56,489 bases of DNA from Gammaproteobacteria bacterium (GTDB taxonomy: Bacteria > Pseudomonadota > Gammaproteobacteria > Pseudomonadales > Pseudohongiellaceae). Shown piece after piece: positions 28,726-38,082 of this stretch (position 1 is the first letter of the stretch; each line of letters opens with the position of its first letter). The stretch lies in contig PCCP01000029.1 in assembly GCA_002731775.1 (NCBI GenBank), positions 24,041 through 80,529 of the forward strand. Direction: 5' to 3'. A program made the position numbers and the translations under genes. The notes below the pieces were generated by a model. It was not told the DNA's origin. It did no database searches and saw nothing but the letters and a program-made list of their open reading frames with translations.

Positions 28726-30066
28726 ATGGCAGCAGCTAGAGGTGAATTTAGCTCCAGATTTGGATTCTTGATGGCAGCGACGGGATCGGCAGTTGGCCTG
28801 GGAAATATATGGGGCTTTCCCACCAATGCTGCTTCTAATGGTGGTGCAGCCTTTCTCATAGCCTATCTTATTCTCACTTTCGCATTGGCCTATCCTGCCC
28901 TAATGGCTGAATTGATCATCGGTCGTCACACCAGGGCAAATGCGGTGACGGCTCTGAAGTCGATTTCCACTGGCCCCAGGAGCAAATTTTTGGGACTCGC
29001 CGTGGGCTTCCTCGGCATGCTTACAGTCAGTTTCATTCTTAGCTTCTATGCCATTGTCAGTGGCTGGATGGTTGCATTTTTCTTCGACCCCATTACCCGC
29101 TTGCTGGGCTTGGAATCTGCATCCCAGTGGCTGACTCTGGATGCAGTGCCTCGCAATGCAATTTTCGTCGTCGTGTTCATGCTGGTAACGGCGATGATCG
29201 TTAGTGCGGGAGTCAAGGACGGAATCGAAAGATGGGCGTCCAGATTGATGCCATCGTTGATCATCATTTTGATTCTTCTCACTATCTATGTGATGACCCT
29301 GCCCGGTGCGATGGATGGCGTTCGTGCATACCTCGTACCTGACTTTTCCAGAATAGCGGATCCACAATTGTTGGTAGACGCGATGGGCCAGGCATTCTTC
29401 TCCCTATCTCTCGGCGTGGGCACGATGCTGGTCTACGGATCCTATATCAGCGAGAAGGAAGATCTGCCATTCATTGGTACTCTGGTAGCCCTGCTGGATG
29501 TCGGCATCGCAGTGTTGGCTGGTCTGCTGATTCTGCCAGCGATGTATGTCGCCCTGACGAATGGGGTTGAAATATTTGACGAAACCGGTGCTTTTATTGC
29601 CGGCCCTGGATTGATTGTTTCCGTTCTGCCGGCACTGTTTGAGACAATGGGGGCAGCAGGGATATTCGTTGCGATGGCTTTTTTTGTATTAATGACTATC
29701 GCATCTCTGACTTCTTCAATTTCCATGCTTGAGGTCCCCGTAGCTTATGCTGTGGAACATCACGGCATAGAGCGACACAGAGCGTCATTAAGCATAGCGG
29801 CGATCATCACTGTGATTTCCCTGCTTATTGTGTTCAATTTTGATCCTCTTTTTGATCTGGTCGTGACCTATACCACCGAGTTCAGCCAGCCTATGCTGGC
29901 TCTATTTTTCTGCGTCTTTGTGGCCTGGATATGGAGTCGAAATGAAGTGCTGGAAGAACTCAAGAAAGGCTGCCCTGAAGTGGAATCCGGCCTGTTCTGG
30001 AAAATCTGGCCATTTTATGTGAAGTTTGTTTGCCCGGTCGCCATATTGCTGGTCTATTTCCAGTAG
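28726..30066 (+). CDS. Sodium-dependent transporter, NSS/SNF family
   Basis: A 446-residue transporter of the neurotransmitter:sodium symporter family (LeuT fold). TM1 carries FLMAATGSAVGLGNIWGFPT, with the unwound Gly-rich stretch that binds sodium and substrate, and TM6 lies around FFSLSLGVGTMLVYGSY. About 11 helices are visible. It probably imports an amino acid or related zwitterion with sodium; which one cannot be read from sequence. A haloacid-dehalogenase-like gene follows 70 to 160 bases downstream, depending on its start. Confidence 0.9.
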   Translation: MAAARGEFSSRFGFLMAATGSAVGLGNIWGFPTNAASNGGAAFLIAYLILTFALAYPALMAELIIGRHTRANAVTALKSISTGPRSKFLGLAVGFLGMLTVSFILSFYAIVSGWMVAFFFDPITRLLGLESASQWLTLDAVPRNAIFVVVFMLVTAMIVSAGVKDGIERWASRLMPSLIIILILLTIYVMTLPGAMDGVRAYLVPDFSRIADPQLLVDAMGQAFFSLSLGVGTMLVYGSYISEKEDLPFIGTLVALLDVGIAVLAGLLILPAMYVALTNGVEIFDETGAFIAGPGLIVSVLPALFETMGAAGIFVAMAFFVLMTIASLTSSISMLEVPVAYAVEHHGIERHRASLSIAAIITVISLLIVFNFDPLFDLVVTYTTEFSQPMLALFFCVFVAWIWSRNEVLEELKKGCPEVESGLFWKIWPFYVKFVCPVAILLVYFQ

Positions 30067-30229
30067 CAATTATTTCTGCAAGGAAGACTTCAGACCGAAG
30101 CCACAGCTGTGGCGCTGCTGATATTAGGTAATAGATATGCTATCGTTTCGTCGAAGTAGTAAGCAGCCTGGAAAAACGCTTTCCAGCACAGCAGCCCTGA
30201 CTGCGGTGACTGCAATAGGATTAAGAGCG

Positions 30230-31078
30230 ATGACTGCACCAGCAATGAATTCCACGGAAGCCAGGACCATTTTCAGCAGACGCAAATTTTTAAGAGCGAC
30301 GACACTGATGTCGATTGGCTCGGGACTGATCGTGCTGCCCGGTCCTCTGTTCGCAGCAGATTCCGGTACCGAATTAGATATTAAGGCCCTCACCTTCGAT
30401 GTGTTTGGCACCGTGGTGGATTGGCGGGCTTCGATCATCAGGGAAGGCCAGCTACTGGCTGCGAGAAAGGGTTACGACATCGACTGGGCCAGATTCGCAG
30501 ATAGTTGGCGCTCGGGCTATGGTCCGGCTATGAATCGAGTCAGAATCGGTGATTTACCGTGGACCAAGATCGACGACTTACATCGCATGATATTGGATGA
30601 CCTGGTGCTGGAGTATGGACTGAAGGGAATGAGTGAAGCAGAGCTAGACCATTTCAATCGGGCCTGGCACCGATTATCTCCCTGGCCGGATGCCGTGGCA
30701 GGTCTAAACCGACTCAAGACCAAGTTCGTGATAACAACCTTGTCCAATGGTAATGTTTCCCTGCTAACCAACATGGCGAAAAATGCCGGACTGCCGTGGG
30801 ACGCGATTCTTTCTGCAGAACTGGCAGGTCACTACAAGCCGGACCCGGAAGCCTACCTGAAGGCCGCTGATTTATTGAGTCTTCAACCAGAGCAGGTGAT
30901 GATGGTTGCCGCTCACCCTGGTGATCTTCGCGCCGCCGCCCGCACAGGATTGCGTACAGCCTACGTTATCCGACCGCTTGAGCGTGGACCTGGCCGACCC
31001 GTAAACTCAAATCCGGATGGAGAATTTGACTATACTGCCAGCGACTTCCTGGACCTGGCAGTACAGCTAGGAGCTTGA
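30230..31078 (+). CDS. Haloacid dehalogenase type II-like protein with Tat signal
   Basis: From ATG 30230 (AGGA about 10 bases upstream) this is 282 residues. Residues 1-43 form a twin-arginine-type signal, SRRKFLR at 16-22, a hydrophobic core and PLFAAD. The rest is a HAD hydrolase close to L-2-haloacid dehalogenases: nucleophile Asp57 in LTFDVFGTVVDW, TLSNGN (motif II), Lys in HYKPDPEAY (motif III), and VAAHPGDLRAA. An alternative start at 30137 would give a 46-residue stretch before the RR pair. HAD dehalogenases are normally cytosolic, so export is unusual. Its 3' end overlaps DUF2164. Confidence 0.75.
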   Translation: MTAPAMNSTEARTIFSRRKFLRATTLMSIGSGLIVLPGPLFAADSGTELDIKALTFDVFGTVVDWRASIIREGQLLAARKGYDIDWARFADSWRSGYGPAMNRVRIGDLPWTKIDDLHRMILDDLVLEYGLKGMSEAELDHFNRAWHRLSPWPDAVAGLNRLKTKFVITTLSNGNVSLLTNMAKNAGLPWDAILSAELAGHYKPDPEAYLKAADLLSLQPEQVMMVAAHPGDLRAAARTGLRTAYVIRPLERGPGRPVNSNPDGEFDYTASDFLDLAVQLGA

Positions 31079-31338
31079 GTTTGCCAACTATCGATTTGGA
31101 CAGCTCCGCCAAGGCAGAGATCGTCAGTAAGATTCAGAAATATTTTACCGAAGAACTGCAGCATGAGATTGGTGGGTTCGAGGCTGAATTTTTGCTGGAT
31201 TTTTTCTCCCATCAAGTAGGTAACTATTTTTACAATCAGGGTCTGGCAGATGCATTGCAGGCTTTCGAAGGCAAGATCGAAGAATTCGCGGATATTGTTT
31301 ACCAGCTAGAAAAAGATGTCACTTCCTCTCTGCCGTAG
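31075..31338 (+). CDS. DUF2164 family protein
   Basis: An 87-residue small cytosolic protein of DUF2164. The signature runs KIQKYFTEELQHEIGGFEAE, then LLDFFSHQVGNYFYNQGLADA. No function is established. It starts at TTG 31075 (TTG 31081 is an alternative), overlapping the stop of the HAD gene, which implies translational coupling. The 209 bases after it hold no supportable gene. Confidence 0.8.
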   Translation: MSLPTIDLDSSAKAEIVSKIQKYFTEELQHEIGGFEAEFLLDFFSHQVGNYFYNQGLADALQAFEGKIEEFADIVYQLEKDVTSSLP

Positions 31339-31547
31339 TGAGAAATCGGCAGCCGAATATGAAAGCAGAAGGCTGACGACGACATGCCCATAGTGGGAAT
31401 CGACTGTCTGGATCTTTGCCACTCAAATTCGTCGCTGAGGATGTCATCGATGGGCAAATATCGACATTTCTTAATCACAGGCTTTCTTATCAGAGCGTAA
31501 GCTGAAATACTCCGCTGCAACATTTTCCCAACCATGAGTCCGCGAAC

Positions 31548-33725
31548 ATGATTACGAGAAATAGCGTTTTGAGCCTGTGTATTGGCTGTACACTGATCGC
31601 CTGTTCGGAGCCCGATAGCAGCGAAAATCACACGAATCTGGTAGTGGAAAATCAGGTAATGACTGCAGTTACAAGCACCCAGGACACTAAAAATCCGTTC
31701 TATGACGAGAGCCCGCTCTACCTCAACTATCCCCAATTCGATAAAATTGAAAATAGCCACTATTTACCCGCCTTCGAACGTGGCATGGCCGAGCAGACCG
31801 TAGAAATCGATGCTATAACCGGTCAACCGGCCGCAGTTACATTCGAGAACACAATCCGGGCATTGGAATTGTCTGGCCAACTTCTGGCTCGCGTGGGCAA
31901 TGTCTTTTTCAGCCTCGCCGGCGCTCATACCAATGATGATATTCGGGCCCTGCAACAACAACTGGCACCGGTTCTGGCGGCACATAATGACAGTATTTTG
32001 TTGAACCGGGCTTTGTTTGCGCGTATCAACTCGCTTTACCAGCAGCGCGAGGGCCTGGAACTGGATGCAGAGTCGAGCCGACTGCTGCAGCAGTACTATG
32101 TGGATTTTGTGCGAGCCGGTGCCGTCCTCGAGTCTGCTCAGCAACAACGCTTGAAGGAAATAAATGCGCAACTGGCGGTATTGCGAACCCAGTTCAGCCA
32201 GAATGTGTTAAGTGAAGTGAATGAAATGGCTATCGTAGTCGGCTCGCGAGAAGAATTGACTGGCCTCGATGAGGCCACCATTTCGGCCGCAGAAGAAGAA
32301 GCTATTAGCAGGGATCAGGCAGGAAAGTATGTCATTCCCTTGCTCAATACCAGCGGTCAGCCAGCACTGGCCAGCTTACAGAATCGTTCCCTGAGGGAGC
32401 ATATGCACCGAACCTCCCTGTCACGAGGCAGCCGCGGTGGCGAATTTGATAATCGTGAAATATTATCGAATGTGTTGCGCCTGCGATCGGAGCGTGCACA
32501 ACTGTTGGGCTATGAGACGCACGCGGACTACATATTGGAAGACCAGACGGCGCAGACCGTAGCAGCTGTAAATCGGCGCCTGGCGGAACTGGCTCCACCG
32601 GCTGCGGCAAATGCGCGACGGGAAGCTGCAGACCTTCAACAGATGATTGAGGAAGACGGCGGGGATTTCGAACTGGCTTCCTGGGATTGGGATTTCTATG
32701 CCGAAAAGCTACGGGCTGAACGCTATGAATTCGACGCGGCGGAATTAAGACCCTATTTCGAACTCGATAACGTCCTCCGCAAAGGTGTGTTCTATGCCGC
32801 AGAAAGATTGTACGGCATCAGCTTCGAGGAAAGAACAGATTTGCCGGTGTATCAGGAAGATGTGCGGGTTTTCGAAGTCTATGACAGCCAGGGGGCGACC
32901 CTGGCGATATTCCTCGCAGATTACTATGCGCGCCCCAGTAAACGCGGTGGTGCCTGGATGAACGCTTATATCTCCCAGAACAGGTTGTTTAATTCCCAAC
33001 CCATCGTGGCAAATCATCTGAATATCACCAGGCCGCCAGCAGGCGAACCCACTCTGTTAACATTTTCTGAAGTGACGACGATGTTCCATGAATTTGGTCA
33101 CGCGCTGCACGGCATGTTCTCAAGCGTCGAGTATCCCTATTTTGCAGGCACTAGTGTGCCTAGAGATTTTGTAGAATATCCGTCCCAGGTTAACGAGATG
33201 TGGGCGGTCTGGCCTGAAGTGCTGGCAAATTATGCGCTCCACTATCAGAGCGGACAAGCAATGCCTGCGGAGCTGTTGGGGAAAGTACTGGCGGCGCGGA
33301 AATTTAATCAGGGCTTTGCGACTACCGAATACCTGGCAGCATCCATCGTAGATCAGGCCTTGCACCAACTGTCACCGGATCAGGTGCCTGGTGCGGATGA
33401 GATCATGGCTTTCGAGGCCAAGGCGCTTCGCTCTGCCGGGATCGCTCTCGATAGTGTTCCACCGCGTTATCGAAGTCCCTATTTTTCACACATCATGGGC
33501 GGCTACTCGGCAGGATATTACTCCTACATCTGGAGCGAGGTGCTGGATGCAGATACTGTCGAATGGTTTAAAGAAAACGGCGGCTTGCTGCGCGAGAATG
33601 GCGATCACTTTAGACGCACTCTGTTATCCAAAGGGGGAAGCGAAAATGCGATGGCCTTGTTCAGGAACTTCAGAGGCAGAGATGCAGATATTCAGCCGCT
33701 GCTGGTGCGCAGGGGATTAAATTAG
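31548..33725 (+). CDS. dcp: M3-family zinc peptidase lipoprotein (Dcp-like)
   Basis: A 725-residue oligopeptidase or peptidyl-dipeptidase of family M3. Residues 1-19 are a lipoprotein signal with lipobox LIAC (Cys19), so the enzyme is probably held on the periplasmic face. The zinc motif HEFGH is at 514-518 within TTMFHEFGHALHGMF. The length matches Dcp (about 680) plus the signal and a short Asn/Ser linker. It trims peptides for uptake. In E. coli Dcp is soluble; a lipid anchor is typical of the marine homologues I recall. It converges with holA, with a hairpin between. Confidence 0.88.
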   Translation: MITRNSVLSLCIGCTLIACSEPDSSENHTNLVVENQVMTAVTSTQDTKNPFYDESPLYLNYPQFDKIENSHYLPAFERGMAEQTVEIDAITGQPAAVTFENTIRALELSGQLLARVGNVFFSLAGAHTNDDIRALQQQLAPVLAAHNDSILLNRALFARINSLYQQREGLELDAESSRLLQQYYVDFVRAGAVLESAQQQRLKEINAQLAVLRTQFSQNVLSEVNEMAIVVGSREELTGLDEATISAAEEEAISRDQAGKYVIPLLNTSGQPALASLQNRSLREHMHRTSLSRGSRGGEFDNREILSNVLRLRSERAQLLGYETHADYILEDQTAQTVAAVNRRLAELAPPAAANARREAADLQQMIEEDGGDFELASWDWDFYAEKLRAERYEFDAAELRPYFELDNVLRKGVFYAAERLYGISFEERTDLPVYQEDVRVFEVYDSQGATLAIFLADYYARPSKRGGAWMNAYISQNRLFNSQPIVANHLNITRPPAGEPTLLTFSEVTTMFHEFGHALHGMFSSVEYPYFAGTSVPRDFVEYPSQVNEMWAVWPEVLANYALHYQSGQAMPAELLGKVLAARKFNQGFATTEYLAASIVDQALHQLSPDQVPGADEIMAFEAKALRSAGIALDSVPPRYRSPYFSHIMGGYSAGYYSYIWSEVLDADTVEWFKENGGLLRENGDHFRRTLLSKGGSENAMALFRNFRGRDADIQPLLVRRGLN

Positions 33726-33742
33726 ATCAGGGCCTCGTAGCC

Positions 33743-33762
33743 GTTGCCAATTCCTTGGCAAC
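33743..33762. terminator. Likely bidirectional terminator between dcp and holA
   Basis: GTTGCCAA (33743-33750) and TTGGCAAC (33755-33762) form a perfect 8-base-pair stem with a 4-base loop TTCC. It sits between two convergent genes, 18 bases after one stop and 11 bases before the other. No long T run follows on either side, so the call rests on the hairpin and its position. Confidence 0.5.
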
Positions 33763-33772
33763 ATCTGATTAA

Positions 33773-34825
33773 TTAATCAGAGCTTGCCTTGGTCATGCTG
33801 GCGGTTTTGCTGCCACTCAGGACTAACAGAATCAGGCTGAGTTCATCCCAGGGATTTGCTTTGGACATGCCCTTGATGGACTGATCGATGCGGCGAGCCT
33901 GGTCCAGCAACTGCCAGATCATGGCCACCGTCATCCGCTCGAGCGCCTTCGACACCGCCTGTTTGCGATTAAACCAGACTCGCGCCGATTGGATAATGGA
34001 GTTTAGCCCCCGGCCCTGTTCCTTCTTTTCCAGCATCGGTAACAGGGCGCGAAGCTCGCGGGTGATTGCCCCTAATATTACCAGTGGAAACAAGCCCTCG
34101 TTGCGCAAGCCAGACAACATTTTCTGAGATCTCAGCGAGTCTCCCAACAGGGCCGCATCGATGAGGTGGTAAACGTTGTAACGGGAACTGTCGGCAACCA
34201 CCTGCATGACAGTTTTTAGGTCCAGCTTGATCAAACTTCCGGCTTCAGCGTTCGCCAGCAGTTTCAGTTTTTCTATTTCCTGCACCGCTGCCAGTAAGTT
34301 GCCTTCAATTTTATCCGCTAACAGCTCGGTAGCATCATGGTCCGCATCAATGCCCTCCCGCAGAAGTCTTTGACTTAACCAGCCAGACAGCTTTTCTCTG
34401 GGAACTGGCCAAATTTGTAGTAAGACACCAGCTTGTTCAATCTGGACGAACCACTTGGTCTTGATCGCAGCAACATCCAATTTGGGGCCAACAATCAGAA
34501 TCAGGAAATCTGCACTGGGATCTTGCAGATAGGCATGAATTGCGTTCTTGCCAGCATCGTCCAGCCTGGCCGAACCGAGGCGTAACTCGATAATCTTCAG
34601 TTCGCAGAAAAGAGAAAGATTGCCAGTGGCATTGAAAAATTGGTTCCAGTCGAAGTTTTTATCGACGTTAAACACCTCTCGTTCCAGGAAGCCGCGGCCG
34701 CGATAGTGATGACGAATCTGATCTGCGGCTTCCTGCATCAGTAACGGCTCATCGCCGGCGAGCCAGTAAATGGCTGAGTCGGTGCTGGTAAGCGTTCTCG
34801 CTAATTGTTCGGGTTTTATTTTCAA
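33773..34825 (-). CDS. holA: DNA polymerase III subunit delta
   Basis: A 350-residue clamp-loader subunit that opens the beta sliding clamp. It starts MKIKPEQLARTL, then IYWLAGDEPLLMQEAADQIR, the typical opening of HolA; the AAA+-like fold lacks Walker motifs, as expected. The C-terminal collar domain is present (NVYHLIDAALLGD onward). It is the last gene of leuS-lptE-holA, 50 bases after lptE. Confidence 0.92.
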   Translation of the reverse strand: MKIKPEQLARTLTSTDSAIYWLAGDEPLLMQEAADQIRHHYRGRGFLEREVFNVDKNFDWNQFFNATGNLSLFCELKIIELRLGSARLDDAGKNAIHAYLQDPSADFLILIVGPKLDVAAIKTKWFVQIEQAGVLLQIWPVPREKLSGWLSQRLLREGIDADHDATELLADKIEGNLLAAVQEIEKLKLLANAEAGSLIKLDLKTVMQVVADSSRYNVYHLIDAALLGDSLRSQKMLSGLRNEGLFPLVILGAITRELRALLPMLEKKEQGRGLNSIIQSARVWFNRKQAVSKALERMTVAMIWQLLDQARRIDQSIKGMSKANPWDELSLILLVLSGSKTASMTKASSD

Positions 34826-34875
34826 TTGCTGAGCTTGTTCATCAGGGAAAATATTGGGGCTGCTTGCAGGGGACC

Positions 34876-35382
34876 TCAGGTTTCTATTGCTTCCAGTCGC
34901 CGCATTAGTTGGTTGACCAGTTCGCGGCGCATTTCGGCAGTGATGATTTCGACTTCTTCCTGGGTACCAGCAATATTGGCGATATCTTCGAAGTAAATTC
35001 GCTCCACCATGAGTGTTTCCGGAAAAATGAGATATTCCTCGGCACTACCCAGGGCTATATTGATGGAGAGACGCATCTCGTACTGGGCCGCACGCGCACG
35101 CGGATTCACCGTAATCGGGCGACTGACGATCCTTTCGTTTCTCACCAGCAGCACCGGCGAATCCGAATTCGTCGACAGCACCGCTTCGATAGTGACATCC
35201 GCAACTTCCAGCGAACGCCGCAGCAAACGAGAAAACTCACTGTTTGGCTGTTCCATGTCGAGTTGGATGACCTGAAACTTGGACGACAGCACATCGTTAC
35301 CGCGCAGGCTAAAACCACAACTGTTCAGGATAATGGAGAAGCAGCCCAAGACGAGAAGCCGATAGAGTGTGATCATATTCAA
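34876..35382 (-). CDS. lptE: LPS-assembly lipoprotein LptE
   Basis: A 168-residue outer-membrane lipoprotein that plugs the LptD barrel and helps place LPS in the outer leaflet. The lipobox is ILNSC with Cys22, followed by GFSLRGND, the conserved post-lipobox segment. The rest has the alternating strands and helices of LptE, ending EIITAEMRRELVNQLMRRL. It lies 8 bases after leuS and 50 bases before holA, the usual order. Confidence 0.92.
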   Translation of the reverse strand: MNMITLYRLLVLGCFSIILNSCGFSLRGNDVLSSKFQVIQLDMEQPNSEFSRLLRRSLEVADVTIEAVLSTNSDSPVLLVRNERIVSRPITVNPRARAAQYEMRLSINIALGSAEEYLIFPETLMVERIYFEDIANIAGTQEEVEIITAEMRRELVNQLMRRLEAIET

Positions 35383-35390
35383 TTGCCGGA

Positions 35391-37871
35391 TTAATTCACT
35401 ACGATATTAACCAATCGCCCGGGAACTACAATCACTTTACGCACGCTGCCGTTGGCAGTATATTTTTTGATGGCCTCGTGATTAAGTGCGATCTGTTCCA
35501 TAGCATCGCGGTCCAGATTTTTTTGGACATCGATCCTGGCTCGTAACTTGCCGTTGACCTGCAAAATGATGAGTACCGTGGATTGGATCAGCGCAGATTC
35601 ATCCACCAGTGGCCAGGCGGCATCCATCACCGCCCCCTCATGACCCAGATGTTGCCAGAGCACATGGCAAAAATGAGGAACTATGGGTGCGAGCACCAGT
35701 ATGATTGTCTCCAGGGCCTCCTGGGTGATCAACCTATCGTTATCGCTATCGCCGGCATCCAGATCCCTGCTCAGAGTATTTAGTAATTCCATGGTTGCCG
35801 CTATGGCTGTATTGAATGTATGACGGCGATCAAAGTCATCGCTGGTCTTGAGTCGGGTCTGGTGAGTTTTCAAGCGAAATTGCTTCTGGGCGTCGCATAA
35901 ATCCAAATTCGCAAAATCAATCAGTTTGAGAGGCCGGTGGGTAGCCACGATCTTCCATAATCGCTTTAAGAATTTGTGGCAACCGACGACTCCGCTGTCT
36001 TGCCACTCCATGGATTGATCGGGTGGGGAGGCGAACAGGGTAAACATACGCACCGTATCGGCACCATAGTTCTCGATCAGGGGCAAGGGGTCGACGGTGT
36101 TGCCCTTTGATTTAGACATCTTGCTGCCGTCTCTAATCACCATGCCCTGAGTCAGCAGCCTGGTAAAAGGCTCATCCGAGCTGACCAGACCCTCATTGCG
36201 CATAAGCTTGTGGAAGAATCGGGCGTACAGCAGGTGCAATATCGCGTGTTCGATACCACCGATGTACTGATCCACTGGCAACCAGTAGTCTGCACGTTGG
36301 TCCAGCATAGCCTTATCTTGATCACGACAGGCATACCGTGCGTAATACCAGGAAGACTCCATAAAGGTATCGAAAGTGTCAGTCTCCCTGGTGGCTGGAG
36401 CATCGCAGCGTGGACAATTCACTTGGTAAAATTCGGCGAGCTTGGGCAGCGGTGAACCGCTGCCATCTAATTCGATATCTTCGGGTAACAACACGGGAAG
36501 ATCCTTGTCGGGCACGGCAACCGCCCCACAACTTTCGCAGTTGATGATTGGAATCGGGGCGCCCCAGTACCGCTGTCTCGATACGCCCCAGTCCCGCAAG
36601 CGAAAATTTACTGTTTTCCGACCCTTACCCTTGGCCCGCAGGTGCGCTTCTATGGCGTCGAAGGCATCCTCGAAATTTAAGTCATCGAATTCGCCAGAAT
36701 TAATGAGGATGCCTTTGTCAACAAACGCCTGTTGTTGCAGATCACAAACTGTCGCAGCTGATGCCGGTCGTACCACCTGCTTGATTTCCAGTCCGTACTT
36801 CTTTGCAAACTCCCAGTCTCTCTGATCGTGACCTGGTACCGCCATCACGGCGCCAGAGCCATAGGACATGAGGACGAAATTGGCCACAAAAATAGGCAGC
36901 CGCTGTTGGCTAACAGGGTGTATGGCTTGCAGATTGGTGGCCATCCCGACTTTTTCCATGATAGCCAATTCGGCTTCGGCTACCTTGACGTTTTTTTGCT
37001 GCTCGGTAAACTCCGCCAAAGCGGGGTTCGATTGAGCTGCCTTCGCTGCCAGTGGGTGTTGAGGTGCGATGGCCACATAGGTCACTCCCAGCAATGTGTC
37101 TGGCCGCGTGGTATAGACCGCTAAAGTCTTGAGCGCGTCATCATCTTCATCGACGACGTCAAATTCCAGTTCTACTCCCTCTGAGCGTCCGATCCAGTTG
37201 CTCTGCATGGTGCGGACCCGTTCCGGCCAGGCCTCGAGATCATCGAGACCATCCAGCAATTCCTGGGCGAAATCCGTTATCTTGATGAACCATTGGGGTA
37301 TGCTGCGACGCTCGACCACTGCGCCTGATCTCCAGCCGCGGCCATCCACAACCTGCTCATTGGCAAGCACGGTGTGGTCGACAGGATCCCAATTGACTTC
37401 GGCTTCCTTTTTATACACCAGGCCTTTTTCAAACAGGCGCGTGAAGAACCATTGTTCCCAGCGATAGTAGTCACTGTTACAGGTGGCAATTTCACGACTC
37501 CAGTCATAGGCGAAGCCCAGTCGCTGCAACTGCTCACGCATGTAGTTTATATTGCTATAGGTCCATTTTGCCGGCGCGGTCTTGTTCTCCATGGCGGCGT
37601 TTTCCGCAGGTAGTCCAAATGCATCCCACCCCATTGGCTGCAATACATTCTTACCATGCATGCGTTGATAACGGGCTATAGCATCGCCGATAGAGTAATT
37701 TCGCACGTGACCCATGTGCAGCTTGCCGCTCGGGTAAGGAAACATCGACAGGCAATAAAACTTCTCACGCGAAGGATCTTCGCTCACAATGAAACTGTCG
37801 TGCTCTCGCCAGTAGGTTTGGGCGGTCATTTCGACTTGCTGAGGTGAATAGTTGGAATCTATCTTGGACAT
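35391..37871 (-). CDS. leuS: Leucyl-tRNA synthetase
   Basis: An 826-residue class I synthetase that charges tRNA-Leu. The HIGH-type motif is [10 protein letters not shown], an editing CP1 domain follows ([17 protein letters not shown]), and KMSKS appears as [15 protein letters not shown] take the ATG at 37871 ([14 protein letters not shown]) because it matches the family's N-terminus; an open frame reaching 38093 would add 74 residues with no family resemblance. It heads leuS-lptE-holA. The 211 bases before it form a divergent promoter region shared with the cytochrome gene. Confidence 0.96.
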   Translation of the reverse strand: MSKIDSNYSPQQVEMTAQTYWREHDSFIVSEDPSREKFYCLSMFPYPSGKLHMGHVRNYSIGDAIARYQRMHGKNVLQPMGWDAFGLPAENAAMENKTAPAKWTYSNINYMREQLQRLGFAYDWSREIATCNSDYYRWEQWFFTRLFEKGLVYKKEAEVNWDPVDHTVLANEQVVDGRGWRSGAVVERRSIPQWFIKITDFAQELLDGLDDLEAWPERVRTMQSNWIGRSEGVELEFDVVDEDDDALKTLAVYTTRPDTLLGVTYVAIAPQHPLAAKAAQSNPALAEFTEQQKNVKVAEAELAIMEKVGMATNLQAIHPVSQQRLPIFVANFVLMSYGSGAVMAVPGHDQRDWEFAKKYGLEIKQVVRPASAATVCDLQQQAFVDKGILINSGEFDDLNFEDAFDAIEAHLRAKGKGRKTVNFRLRDWGVSRQRYWGAPIPIINCESCGAVAVPDKDLPVLLPEDIELDGSGSPLPKLAEFYQVNCPRCDAPATRETDTFDTFMESSWYYARYACRDQDKAMLDQRADYWLPVDQYIGGIEHAILHLLYARFFHKLMRNEGLVSSDEPFTRLLTQGMVIRDGSKMSKSKGNTVDPLPLIENYGADTVRMFTLFASPPDQSMEWQDSGVVGCHKFLKRLWKIVATHRPLKLIDFANLDLCDAQKQFRLKTHQTRLKTSDDFDRRHTFNTAIAATMELLNTLSRDLDAGDSDNDRLITQEALETIILVLAPIVPHFCHVLWQHLGHEGAVMDAAWPLVDESALIQSTVLIILQVNGKLRARIDVQKNLDRDAMEQIALNHEAIKKYTANGSVRKVIVVPGRLVNIVVN

Positions 37872-38082
37872 TGTTTCTCTAAAATATGAATTAGGCAGTG
37901 TGCCGCAAAAGCCCGCAAGCATAACCCAGACCAGGCGCTGCAGGTAGTGGCTTGTAATAAAAATTCGCGTGCAAATTTTGTTTGGCACCCGGGTCCTGGT
38001 AAATCGGCCCTCCGACGGGTAAATCACAAAAAGTGTGAAATGCAATGCGGAATAATGGAATCGAAAAAGATGAGCTCGGTCA

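Noticed and set aside
30100..30113. A perfect 14-base palindrome GCCACAGCTGTGGC between the symporter and the HAD gene.
   Set aside because: Three or so palindromes of this length are expected in a window of this size; no spacing to a promoter supports an operator.
31299..31760. A 153-codon reverse ORF before and inside the M3 peptidase gene.
   Set aside because: It is antisense to DUF2164 and the peptidase, with no family resemblance.
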